64,000 bases of DNA from Leucaena leucocephala (lineage: Eukaryota; Streptophyta; Magnoliopsida; Fabales; Fabaceae), in the NCBI GenBank assembly GCA_037074615.1, contig CM073518.1, positions 15,204,501 to 15,268,500 on the forward strand, in the 5' to 3' direction. Under the pieces are notes generated by a model. That model was given only the letters and a program-made list of their open reading frames with translations, had not been told where the DNA came from and ran no database searches. Positions 9,674-21,223 of the stretch are shown here, one piece after another. A program made the translations under genes and the position numbers. How positions within the stretch are numbered: position 1 is the first letter of the stretch; every line of letters starts with the position of its first letter.

Positions 9674-12557
9674 TTTAAAGCCAAAAAGGAAAAGTAGACA
9701 AAAAGGTGGGGTCCTTAAGTGTAATTTTAGCCATATAAAAGGGACTTAATTAAAAAGAAGAAAAGTTCCCTGGGGCTAAAGTATAATTAAAGAAAGTCAG
9801 GCCGGAAGTGGTTTGGACTGCCTGAAAGCATTTCAGTCTCAGATTTCACCAGTAGAGAGAGCAAGTGATGCTCGGTAATCTGGCTTAATACAGGAATTTT
9901 TCAAGACTCCAGATAGCTAGAATTGATCTGATAGTCTAAAAGTTATAAAAATTCCTACCGGATATTCTAGATTTCACATCTAAGTGAGAAAACACAGGAT
10001 GATGCGTCCTGATGGGGTTGATGTCAGGAACTAACAGAATACCAATAGGAGGCCTGTAGAAAAAGTTATTCGTAAATTAGAAAATCCAGACGGGAGTGTG
10101 AGGCCTCCGGGTATCCGATAGGGAAATTTATCGGTATTTGAAAAGGGGCTGAATGAGTTCGGATGACCTCAGTCAGATGACTGTTATGACTCACAGGGAT
10201 GCCTAAACACAGCAGGCCAGTGTATCTGGTAAAAGGACCCGGTGTCCGGAGATGTGTAGAAACGGTGTATAACGGCGGAACTACTCGATGAACATTGACG
10301 GGGAAGATTCCTCGTAATGCGTGCCATAAAAGTAATGGACCGTAAAAGGCCCAATAATGGCACCATCAAAGGACCAATAAGACACTTGCACTGATAGGTG
10401 GGCCAGTGTCCGGCAGAACCCCGGAAATATGCGAAATTACGAAAAAGCCCCTGTGTTGTATTAAAGGGGTAGTAGATGTATGAAGGGCATTTTGGTCATT
10501 CTGGACAGGCCCAGGAGCCAAGGGACATACAGATAAAGTTACTCAGAGTCAGTATATGCCCTGACAGAGTACAGAAGGGTGAAAAATGATGATTTTACCC
10601 TTAGGGTTAAGATAGTGCAAGAAAGGGCACCCAATGGTATTTTGGTAATTTGCCAAGGGATGTTTCTTGGGAATCGAGCCATCAAAGTACTTGAGCTTGA
10701 TCAGGATCCAAGTTGACATTCCTAAGCCCAAAAACGTAGGCCCAGTGATATGTGGGAAAAAGTGGCATTAAAATACTATTTTAATGTTGTTTCAATAAAG
10801 TAAAGTTACTCGGTCGGTACGATAACCGAGAAGGTGATCAGATGAAGTCCTAGACTTATCTGGATAGCATTGGATGGCGTGACAGGTGCCAGTAAGATGC
10901 CACATGGTGCCAACATAGAGGAGGAAGAAAAAGTTAAGGACATGTGGCATAATCTTAGCCGGTGAGTCTAGTTTGTGGGAAATCAGACCGGACCGGTACT
11001 GGATTGGACTGGAACTGCTGAGTCAGCTGATGAGGTGTCCCAGAAGCTGCAATTTTTCCATGTGACATATGAGGTGTCCCATGAGGTGGCCTTGAGATGA
11101 TGTCATGCATGATGCAGTAAAAGGAATAAAGAAAAATAGGAAATTTTGGAAAAACCAGGACCATAAGTTCATATGGCTTCAAAATTACAAGAATTCCATT
11201 GAAGGAAACTATAAATACCCCCCATTCATTCATATGCCACAGCCAAGAGGCTTTTAAGAGAGAGGAGGAAGTGCTAGAGAGAGAAAGTGAGAGAAAGAAA
11301 GAAAGAAAGGAAGTTCTAGCGGAGCTGGAAGCAGAATAGAGATAGTAGAGTTTTGCTAAGCTCTTGAGGTAGTAACTAATCCTAGCTTTTATGTAATGGC
11401 TTTGTGATTTGTTATGCTATTGTTTGGTTGAATTGTTGTCTTATATGTTATGCCTGAAGCTCTACTGCAATGCTATGATCATATGTTATTGAGTATGGAA
11501 GCACGCAGCATACTTATCTGTACACAATCACAAGCAAGCACTGTCACTTTCCATTACATATATTGTTATGATTGTTGCTACTGAGATTCCCCCGAATCTG
11601 ATCCCAATAAGTAAACTATTACAGGAGAGGTTATGTCAAAGTGAATTTTGGGAATTCTAAGAGACGCCGTTATGCTGCCGAAATTATGACAAGATGGCAA
11701 TAGTAAAGAAAGGAACTGATACGTACTGTGTACGTAGGTACTGTCTAAGGAGGCTGGAAGTGAGTGGACCTAGCCGATTCATCTAGTCTTTCCTGGGTAC
11801 TTACGTAGAATGGTAGTTCTCACGGGAATTACAGAATCGGTACAAGATCAGTTACTTTCTGAAGATGAAGCGTAGCGGTTATGCTGCCGGATTTCAGGCA
11901 GGAAAGGAGTAATAGAAATATGAGAATTCTGTTCATGCTCTGATGTATAACAACTTATTATATAATAATAAGTGTTGTTTGGCATGTTTGACTGATATAC
12001 GATGAATGTATGCATATGTTTGCAAAGTTGAGTGCTGGAATTGGCCACTACGAACAGTAATACGTAGTGACATGATAATGTTTGATAAATAATTAAAAAT
12101 AGTAAATGGATGAATAAATGTATGAAAGTTTTAAGGTAAATAGTCGACATACCAAGATTTGATTTGATATATAGTATGACTCATTTGGATGTCTACACAA
12201 GGAGATATAAATTATCAAAGTTGAAACCAGAATGCTGGATTCAGGAGAAACATGTTGGATGAACAGTAAAGTTGTGACGTTGACTGACCTTGACTCGGTC
12301 AATGAATGGTCAACGAGTTATTTTTTCCCTGAAACATAATTGAGTTAGATTCATGTAGCAATTTGAACCACTTCATTTCGATTTTTCTAGAATTAGTTAT
12401 GATTTTTCAAATCAGGTCACTCATCTGGAATTTTCATAGTGAACAGTACTCGATAAGAGTTAAGCTCCAGATTGAGAAATTGGACTTCAATGACCTTGAA
12501 AGTGGTTCTAAATGCTACCAAATGGTCCCTAAGATGTATAAAAGTAAGGATGTTTCA
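9674..12557 (+). repeat. LTR B: plus-strand gypsy LTR lacking its first few hundred bases
   Basis: This stretch is largely the reverse complement of LTR M (41225-44230). It has a TATA region (CTATAAATACCC near 11210), TACGTA sites at 11720, 11731 and 11802, the hairpin GAGATTC-CCCC-GAATCTG at 11583-11600, and an LTR end GGATGTTTCA at 12557. Its start is missing: it begins abruptly at the end of element A's LTR. Element A may have inserted into it, with the rest left of the window. No PBS follows 12557, so it is a solo or truncated LTR. Confidence 0.82.
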
Positions 12558-12897
12558 TTATTCACCGGTAGATTACTTTGGCCTCAGATAGCACTGCCGA
12601 CTTTGCACCTTCAACGAAATAGAGAAGGCTCTCATGGTTGTTCAAAACCTGTAGATCCTCCACGTAGTCTATAGGCAGAATTATTGTCCTCTTATTTTTT
12701 GAGATGTATAAATAATTGTATATGGTATGACATTTATTATTTTGGGAGATATAAATATATTCATATATAATAAATAATAAAATGGCATATGCACTGTTTA
12801 AGATTATTATTATAATAATTATGATATTTAAAGGCTTACGGAATGTGAGTTCTCTCATATTCTATACCGGTCACCTCTTCATTTTTGAGATGTGACA
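12558..12897. other. Unclassified segment between LTRs B and C
   Basis: About 340 bp. The first 130 bp are of mixed composition (GCCGACTTTGCACC, CTCCACGTAGTC) and the rest is AT-rich with runs of ATT and ATA. It ends in TGAGATGTGACA, which resembles an LTR end. I find no coding potential or match to the other elements here. Confidence 0.4.
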
Positions 12898-13649
12898 GCA
12901 TGTAAGTTATCATTATGCAAGCATGATCATTAAGTGCACACATATTAACATCATGCATATAGTTGCATACATTGTATGATTTCTGTTTGCTTTTGAGATT
13001 TCTCCCAAAATCTCACCCCTCCATGTCATCACCACAGTAGGGATTTCACATGAGGAGGAAAATGAAGAGGCATGAAGAAGAAATATGAATTAGTTGCAGG
13101 ATGTATGTGTATATGAATGTAAAGATAGTTGATGAAATTTGTTATTGTGAACAGTAACTGGTAAGGAGGCAGTGACATATAAGATGTAATTAAAAATAGT
13201 AAATACTGGAATAAATGTATGAAATTTTACCAACATTTAGTTAACATGTCAAGCTTCGTTTTGACACCAAGAATCCTTATTCCGATGTCTATACAAAGAG
13301 AATGAATTTTTTAAATTTATGAACCAGAAACTGTTTTACATAATTTTTGACCAAATAATAGTGATCTTTGACGATTAAACTGTACTAATTGGTTGATCAT
13401 TTGGTCTACGACTTATTTTTCTTTTAAAATTCAGTATGTTAGCTTCGTGTATCTTTTTGAACCAATTCATTTTAATTTTTCAGAATTAATTATGATTGTT
13501 TGAATTTTGTCACTTGATCTGGAATTACTATATGAACAGTACTCATAAAGAGTAAAATTCCAGATTTTGTAGTTGAACTGCAATGGATGTTTAAGTGGTT
13601 CTAAATGCTACTGAATGGTCCCTAAGACGAACAAAAGTAAGGTGTTACA
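12898..13649 (+). repeat. LTR C: 3' fragment of a plus-strand gypsy LTR
   Basis: Resembles the last quarter of LTR G (near 23500-24411). It has the GAGATT...AATCTC hairpin at 12995-13014, then the shared tail with GAACAGTACTC and GGTCCCTAAGA, ending GGTGTTACA at 13649. The 5' part is missing. It directly abuts decayed gag of element D. Confidence 0.7.
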
Positions 13650-14234
13650 GTACACTTTCTAACCAACTAAGCATGGCTTGTTCCCTTGATTCTTAACACA
13701 CTTTTCACATTCTCTTTGTCGAGACTAGGTAGCCTGTACCTCCTTGCCTTGTTCCCTTCTTAAACCCCTTGCCAACCCTTGGCCTCTTGCTTTTCCTGCT
13801 GAAATTATTTCCTTAACTCGAGGTCCCTGTCGGACTAGGTTTATATACTTGGCTTTCATTCTTTGGGGCTGCCTTGGTTGTCATTATGTGATTTAAATTA
13901 TTTTCTGTGATAAATCAAGCCTCTACTGCTTCATTAAATCTCTATAACTGCCTAGGGGCAATTCTTTCCTTCAGAGTTGAATTAAATCCCCTTATCAACT
14001 TTTCTATTGTCCACCTCTCATTGTTGACTTGCTTAAGATAGGTAGAATAATGGGAAAGGCGGATAAACTTTGCTAGATACTCATCAAATGGTTCCCTCTC
14101 ACCCTGGCGTAAGGTTAGCAACTCGTCTTCCTTTTCATCTCGAATAAAAAGGGGAAAATACTTTTCATAGAACTATTTTAGAAATATTTTCCAGGTAACT
14201 ATAGTCTCACAAGCTTGCAAAATAATTTGTGTTT

Positions 14235-16019
14235 TGTTGGAAATTGTGCCCTAGGGGCCAATCATTGTATTTTGAACATTGTTGTTTTATAAATTTCTTA
14301 ATTATGTTATCACATTATTTGCATATTTATTGTGATGACTATCCTTGGATAACTCATGATCTTATCTTCAATATCCCTGGTCGGTCATCTATACGGGAGC
14401 AGAGATGAAATAAGACCAGTATGACTTTGAAGATATATAGAGATATAAATCAAAGTCATAGGCACATGTAAGAGTACAAGGTGTTAGACTGACCCGCTAT
14501 GAGAGAGCTGTATGGGTTAAGTCATAAGCTTCTCTCATATACAAACCATGTCACTATGCCCTTTGACCTAAGATCATCATGGATTCCTACATGACAAATG
14601 CTCAGCTTTGACCTAGTCAAAAGTCACTTTTGACCGAGTGATCATAAAGACTATGTTTGGGCTCAGTGGTTTTTCATGCGGAGGAATATGAATGGTCAAG
14701 ATGGAATTTGTCCCTCACATTCGTAGAGAGATATTACTAGGCCCCTCGATGAGTGAGTCTGAGAAATATATCGTCATACTGTAATGGAAAGGTAGTTCCA
14801 TTTCTATAGTCAGACTACTTAAGGATCAAGAAAGTAACGGTTAGGAACAGGAGGATGACGTTTCTCTATGCCAAAATATCGTGTGACAAAAGGGATGTGA
14901 TATGGTTGTATAAAAGGTAACGTCGTTCATCAATACTCATATGATTTAGGTAGTCGTAATGTCTTGCTAGAGACAGCTTATGACTTGTGGGTCAGTATAG
15001 TGACTGGCCCACTGCCAACTTCATATGGGCCTACAGGGTTGCACACAAAATAGCCCAACATGAGCTATGATATCCATATTCATTGAATCTAAGACATGTC
15101 CATATTCAATGAATAATCTAGGGTGGTTATATATATTATATATATAAATTTACATATATATATTATATATAATATAAGAGATATTTGCAAGATTTAATTT
15201 ATAAGGATAAATTAAATCTCTATCACTTTTGAATTTGAATTTAAATTGATATGATCTATTTGAATTTGAAATTTAAATTGATATGATATCTCAAATTTGA
15301 TTTATAAGAATAAATCAAATATAATCCATATTTATTTATTTAGTTTCTTATCAAATTATGCAATATATGATATTGTATTAATTTCATAATTAATATAAGA
15401 TTAATTCTGAAATCTAACCCAATCAGAACACCGATAGCATCCTATATATTTGACATTAGGGGCTAGGGTTCTTGATGAGACAAAAGGGGCAAGGAGAGTG
15501 CAAAAGGTTTGCAGATAAGAAACGACCAAAATAGAGACAGTGAGAACGGATTCTTGAGAAAGCCCTAGAGGGACAAGAAACGCTAGCACGTTGTTCGTGG
15601 TTAGAACACTGTAGATGTGGATACCGGTAGAGGAAGCACCAGTTATGTCAACAAGTCGCGACACGCAGACACTTAGGTCACGACCATACAGGCGTCCTAA
15701 ACGTTAGAAAATTGAAAAGATATAACAGGTCGTAACTAGAAGCTGAGGAAGTCACGACTGACAACTCCAAATATGCCAGGTCACGACTGAAAACTCTAGA
15801 GGCGACAGGTCAGGACTAGAAGCCGAGTAGATCGCGACTGAAAACTCCAGAGGCGAAGAGTCACGACAAGTGGATCCGGAGGTCGTGACCATAGTTCGAA
15901 TATTGTATCTCTCAGGTAGCACTTCTTTCTACTTGACTTAAACACATTTGGTAGATCCTAGCAGGGAATGGAAATTTTTTTAAAGTTAATTTCCGCTGCG
16001 TGTCTTCCAATTCCCTACA
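14235..16019 (+). mobile_element. E: solo LTR of an Angela/Tork-like Ty1/copia element (TSD TGTTT)
   Basis: A 1,785-bp LTR beginning TGTTGGAAATTGTGCCCTA and ending TTCCCTACA. It is flanked by TGTTT at 14230-14234 and 16020-16024, with no internal region, so it is a solo LTR. The start resembles LTRs of the copia Angela/Tork group as I know them. Element I (28410-30264) is another copy in opposite orientation. Near its 3' end is a decayed array of GTCGCGAC-like palindromes (15654-15890). Most CpGs there have become TG or CA, unlike in I, suggesting E is older. Confidence 0.9.
15654..15890. repeat. GTCGCGAC-type palindrome array in LTR E (CpG-decayed)
   Basis: Ten-base sites start at 15654, 15676, 15728, 15750, 15779, 15808, 15830, 15859 and 15881. 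The spacings are 22, 52, 22, 29, 29, 22, 29 and 22. Two sites keep TCGCGAC; the rest read GTCACGAC, GTCGTGAC or similar, as expected if methylated CpGs deaminated. Confidence 0.85.
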
Positions 16020-16744
16020 TGTTTCTCTATCATCTGTCTGCACTATTATAATCTAATAGAAAAATTACAGATTGCCATATGAGTTTTATACTATAATAGA
16101 TAATTCAGAACTTTGAAGATCTTCTCTAGATGATTGACCTATTCTTCTATAGCTTGCACGTCAAAAGTTTCATTAAAAAAAGGAGGATTATACTAACAAA
16201 ACTTCATAATCCATTGCTGGATATCTCCTGGGTTTACAGTAGGTCTTGCCTATCTCTCAGGTTATATCCATTTAGGTACTAGCTGTGGCCCTATGGCTAC
16301 CTGTACCTTAGGATACCATTGTAGATTTGCTACTGTAGCTATGTTTGCTACCACAATAGCCAAATCTATTTCCTCAATTTGTTAGGCCTCTGTGACACTT
16401 ATCTCCGCTATAGTTTTCTACTGCTGGTCCAACATTCTAGAACAAGCTAAAGTGGATCTACTATTATTCTACCCTCATTTCTATGTGGCACATCTGGGCT
16501 AGGTAAAACTGTTATTCTAGTTCTAATCATATTGTCTACTGTCTAAATATGAGAAGGAATAAAATAAATAACATAAACGTATTTTATTTATGAACATAAT
16601 ATACAAGCAGTTTTAAAACATCATATATATACATTCAAGCTATCATATATCTCTGTCATATATACACATATTTGTTATACATGGCTTGTATACATGTACA
16701 ACATTGTCATCTATACATTTCATATCACATCATGCTTTCTTAAA

Positions 16745-17560
16745 AGTTCTACTAATAAACTCCTCTACTAGGAAGATTCAGTCTGGTATAGATACTGGCG
16801 GGTCTTTGTTGAAATAACAATCTAGACCTAATCTCCATATCTCTGTCGTAGGTAAAATATCGTCCATAATATTGAACCAATCTTTCAATGTAAGAGTATC
16901 TGAATCAAAAGCTTGATAAGCTTCTTAGACTCTAACTATAAAATCTTGATAGATCCTGTAATCCTAGTCTATATCTGTAACCAGACATCAACCTAAATTA
17001 TATAGCTGCCTGGCAAGTTCCATAGCCCCTTCTTGAATTGTTCTTCATTAGTTAACTCTACAGGTTCCATTTCTATGTCTTTAGACTCCATAGGCATCAC
17101 TACTCTAGGTTGACTAGGACCTGGTACATCTATCTAGTTAGGTAACTGACTAGGTATAGGAATATCTAGGTTAGCAGACTGTCTAGAAATAGGGTCTATT
17201 GTACCTAAGACCCAGGAATCAAACTCATTTGGTTGCAACTCAGAGTTAGGTATAACGATCTCATCTAAGTAAACTATATCATGCACAGGGTATGGGTTTA
17301 ACTTTAGCTCCACCTGAAAAGGAGAAGCTGGTATAGGTTCTTCTAATACCCCATCCATATCATTAAACCCACTGATGAACTATTAGATCTATCTAAACTA
17401 GAAACTTTAGAACCTAATTCATCAGGAATTTGAAACCAAAAGTTCTCTAGATCCAAAAGAAATTCATACTCTGAAGCAGAACTGGAATTATCTGAATATA
17501 ATACCTCCGGTATAGGGATACCTGATTAACTGTGGTCTCTAAACCTGACTAATGTATAGC
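16745..17560 (-). pseudogene. Element D leader ORF, decayed
   Basis: This lies between the PBS and gag on the minus strand, the place of the leader ORF in A and J. A 74-codon open piece remains at 17134-17358. Near 16745-16930 the frame still shows residues parallel to the C-terminal part of A's ORF (LKDWFNIMDDILP, then a Trp and YFNKDPP). Stops break it elsewhere. Function unknown. Confidence 0.6.
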
Positions 17561-17650
17561 TATCTATATGTTGCACCCACTATCTTAAGGTCAATTATGA
17601 TAATTTATCTATCTATAACTAATCTAATCAGAGTATTTTCTATGCCAGAA

Positions 17651-17668
17651 TCCTCTACTGTAATACCA
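17651..17668 (-). other. Element D primer binding site (degenerate)
   Basis: The minus strand reads TGGTATTACAGTAGAGG, a mutated form of the tRNA-iMet PBS in A, just inside the LTR at 17672. Confidence 0.7.
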
Positions 17669-17671
17669 AAA

Positions 17672-20600
17672 TATAGTGTCCTTATTTTTACCCTCAGTTA
17701 TGCTCAATTGGAAGTAGTTTGAACCACTTTTAAACCTCTTTAAGTTGAAAAAGTGAATTTTCAAAAATTAAATATATGGGTATTGTTCATTTGGTAATTC
17801 CAAATTACATATCCAACTTTGAAAATTCATAATTAAATCTACAAAAATTAAAATGAAGTGGTTCAAATTTTTATTGAAAGCTCTTCCAATAGTATTTAAG
17901 GGTAAAATATAAAATTGAGGTTCTATTGGCCAAATAAATATAGTTTATTTGTTGAAAAATCACTATTCATTTGGTAAATATGGAAATTCCAGTTTCCTTG
18001 CCTTAAATTCAAAAATTCATTTCTCCTTGTTCACTTAACCAAATAAGGTGTGCTACATATGGATTTGAATCTCAAGACGTTTTATTTAAGTTCATAAAAT
18101 TTTGTGGATAAATACTTTTGTTTGCTATTTCTAAACGTCGCTCGAACATCACTACCTCAGAGCATGCAAAATTACCACTTTCTAGATTTTATCTCTATTT
18201 TTTGAAAAATGATAGTAAATAAAAACTGAACCAATTGAGGAGTTCTTAGTGTCCATTTAAAGTTTTATACCTTAACTATATTCATGCCAAATATCACATC
18301 ATAACTTATACGTTAAGGCAGTGAAAATTTCGCTATAAGGTCGCTTTCTTACTTTACATAAATGTCATTGTGTGCTAAAGTCTTCCTTAAAGTCATATAA
18401 CCAAATTATATCATACTGCAATTTATTCATCCACATTTAACCTTTTCCCCTTTGCAGTTCTAGCACCTAACATAGTTATTAATATGGAAAGAATGAGATT
18501 TCATTGAAATCCCAATAGCAAGTCATACAAACATAATAGTATGCATGCTTGATTAAATCATACATAAGCAGCCTCTAACCTGCACATTGTCATGACATAT
18601 ATAGTAAGGAGTTGCATCCATTCATCCATCATTATCTTCATCATCATCATAACATCATTCATGGCTCAACCAAATATCACAATAAACAAGCAAGCACATA
18701 ATCAAATAATTATAACATTATAGTTAGGTATTCTTGCTACCTCTTATTCTATCCTGTCAAGTCCTTCTTGAGGTGGTCTTCTTCCTAAACAAATATCAAA
18801 ACCTAGTCATTATAAATCAATGATAAGTTATAACTTGATTTTAATACAACTCCAAGACTAGGTTTTCACTAGATTCCATTCTTTGTCCATTTTATGACAT
18901 ATACTTCTACCTTTTTAAAATAAATTTTCATGGTCCATTTCCACATAACTTTTCATGTAGAATTCGAATATGAAGTTAGAATTTCCAAATTCAAACTCTT
19001 TCCTTGGCTTCTGTACAAAACCGAAACCTACCATCTTTATTTCTTAAAATTCTCATTTTGATTCCAATGCTTCCAATACTTATTTCTCTACTTTACCCCC
19101 CCCCACACACACAATTTTTTATTTTAAACCCATTGGAATCATCAAAATTATGAAATTCTCACATATGAACAGTGATTCATACAGTTGCTATCAAGAACAA
19201 AAAATCCTAATTTCATGCATACTTGAATTTCTAAGCCAATACTACTTGGTTCTAGCTTGTTTGAGCTTATCTATTATCTACAACATAAAATTCATATTTC
19301 CATCACATAAGAGTAGCACATCTAGAAACCATTCTTAGGGGAAAATTGCCATTAAAACCTCTTAAAACCAATAGCCAATTTGCTGCAACAAAGTTCAAGG
19401 ACTAGGGAATTAATTACCTTGAGTTGCTTCCAAGTTTGAGTGCTTCTTTTTAGCTCAAGTGAAAATTTGACAAGAGTTTCACCCAAGGTATCTATGTGCT
19501 ACCAAAATATGAGGGAAATGGGGGGTATTTATAGGCAAGCTTGAGTGAAAATGAAGGGCCAAGATTAATCTAGGTACTATTTAATCTAATGGATATAATT
19601 TGATCTCAAAGTTGTCTTGCCCATCAAGCCACTAAATGACATCATCCATGACATCAAATAGGACCTTGTTTTGCACAATTTAGAGCTAAGACTTGGTTAG
19701 AGAAATTTCAGTCCAATCTGATGTCAACTCAGTAAAATTTCTCAAAAAGTAGACTATTTTATAATTCTATTTTTTGTAATATTCCAAGATATTTTTGTCA
19801 TTAAATCTAGTGTCCATATTTTTTCTACCATTATCACTCTTGGACTGGATATAAATTTAATTATTATCCCTTAGAAAATAACCAAAATGCCCTTGGTTAA
19901 CTATTTTACACTATATTAACCCTAAGAGCATTATTATCATTTTATATTGCTTCAAAATAATTTTTGACCCTGGTCAAACATTCCTGTATCTCTCTTTGAC
20001 CTTTTTGATCGTGGCCAAATGACCAAAATGCTCTCCATTCATTCTTTATTCCTTTTTACAATATAGGGGCATTTTTATCATTTTATACTTTTTTGGATTT
20101 GTTTGAATACTAATCCCTCTATCTTTCCTAGAATAATTTTTTGTTCATGCCTATATAATGTTTCTTTGATATCTTATCCATATACTATTTTAAAATAATT
20201 TTTGAATATTCAATTATCCAGAGAATTATATTAATTTATTAGGACCTTAAATTCCATTATAAATACTACAAAACTTTGCTTTTAGTTTTGTTAGTTTCGT
20301 AAATTATTATAAGAATTTTCTATAAAATTTCATTTGATTTTGAGGTCCAGATTGTCCTGTAACAATTTCCAAACTTTGGAGACTAATATTAATTTTTTGG
20401 GACCTCAAATCATAATTTTGAAAAATATGAGTAGCCCAAATACTATCCCCTATTTACTAGTAAAATTTGGAATTGAAATATTTTTTGGTAGTTTTGGCCA
20501 TTTCTGGCTCAATTTCCTCTTATTTATATTTTTACTCCTGAATTTGGCAAAATACACTTTAGTCCCTAAATTTACCAAATTTCACTTTAGTCCCTTACTA

Positions 20601-20821
20601 CTCATTTTTAAATGTCATTCTAGTCCCTTAAAGCTCTTTTTGAAATTTCATAATTACAATTTGGTCCCTTAATGAACCTTTTTCATAAACCATGAAACTT
20701 CTTTTCTTTTGGAATTTGGTCGCTTTATTCTATTGTATTGCAAACTTTTCATTTATTAATATTTAGGTATGCTAAATACAGGTTTTATATACATTGAATA
20801 TAGAAAATTGGAGATATGACA
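17672..20821 (-). repeat. Element D 5' LTR (about 3,150 bp)
   Basis: It starts next to the decayed PBS (TG now TA) and ends GGAGATATGACA at 20821. It has a minus-strand TATA region near 19527 (GGGTATTTATAGG in plus view) and the hairpin GAGATTTC...GAAATCCC at 18495-18513. No partner 3' LTR is seen in the window. Confidence 0.8.
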
Positions 20822-21223
20822 TTGAAGCCAAAGAGTAAGCCTAAGATGACAAAGGCTTATTATTCTAATAGTTCCTCTTGCACAAACACCACAAACACAG
20901 GCGTCTAACCCAGTTAGACAGAATACTCGACAAGCATCTAAGAGGAAGAGACACTTGATACCTTCAATGGATGAGGAATTAGGAAACATCCACTTTGATA
21001 ATAACCTCAAGCGAGCAGTTCAAGCAGCAATAATCAATATTACCCCTCCCTTGGCTACTGCTGCTCCCTCTAGTCATAAAGTAAAGCAGATAGCAAGGAA
21101 CGAAAGAAATGAATCTTCCCAAGGTACCTTTGATTCTCTATCTCATTATTCTACTGATGTTCTTTCCTTTATACCTACTCCTTTTGTTTATCTTGCTCCT
21201 CTTACTAGTACCCTGGATAAAGG

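Larger units (their letters stand above)
13650..16530 (-). pseudogene. Element D gag, decayed and split by solo LTR E
   Basis: Minus-strand sequence parallels element A gag: the zinc-knuckle region at 13660-13740, the central gag domain at about 13900-14229, then after the E insertion the N-terminal half at 16025-16530. A start codon position matching A lies at 16528-16530. Stops and frame shifts are frequent. Removing E and one copy of its 5-bp duplication makes the two halves contiguous relative to A. It is cut before the protease. Confidence 0.8.
13650..20821 (-). mobile_element. Element D: degenerate Ty3/gypsy remnant (gag, leader ORF, PBS, 5' LTR), minus strand
   Basis: Minus-strand order is 5' LTR 17672-20821, PBS, decayed leader ORF, then gag running left until it is cut at LTR C. 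No protease, RT or integrase remains. Gag is further split by solo copia LTR E. It is clearly older than A: gag and the leader ORF carry many stops and the LTR start has decayed from TG to TA. Confidence 0.85.

Noticed and set aside
15654..15890. CRISPR-like reading of the evenly spaced short sites
   Set aside because: The sites are 10-bp palindromes with 12-20 bp spacers in plant LTRs, with no leader or cas genes. The context is eukaryotic.
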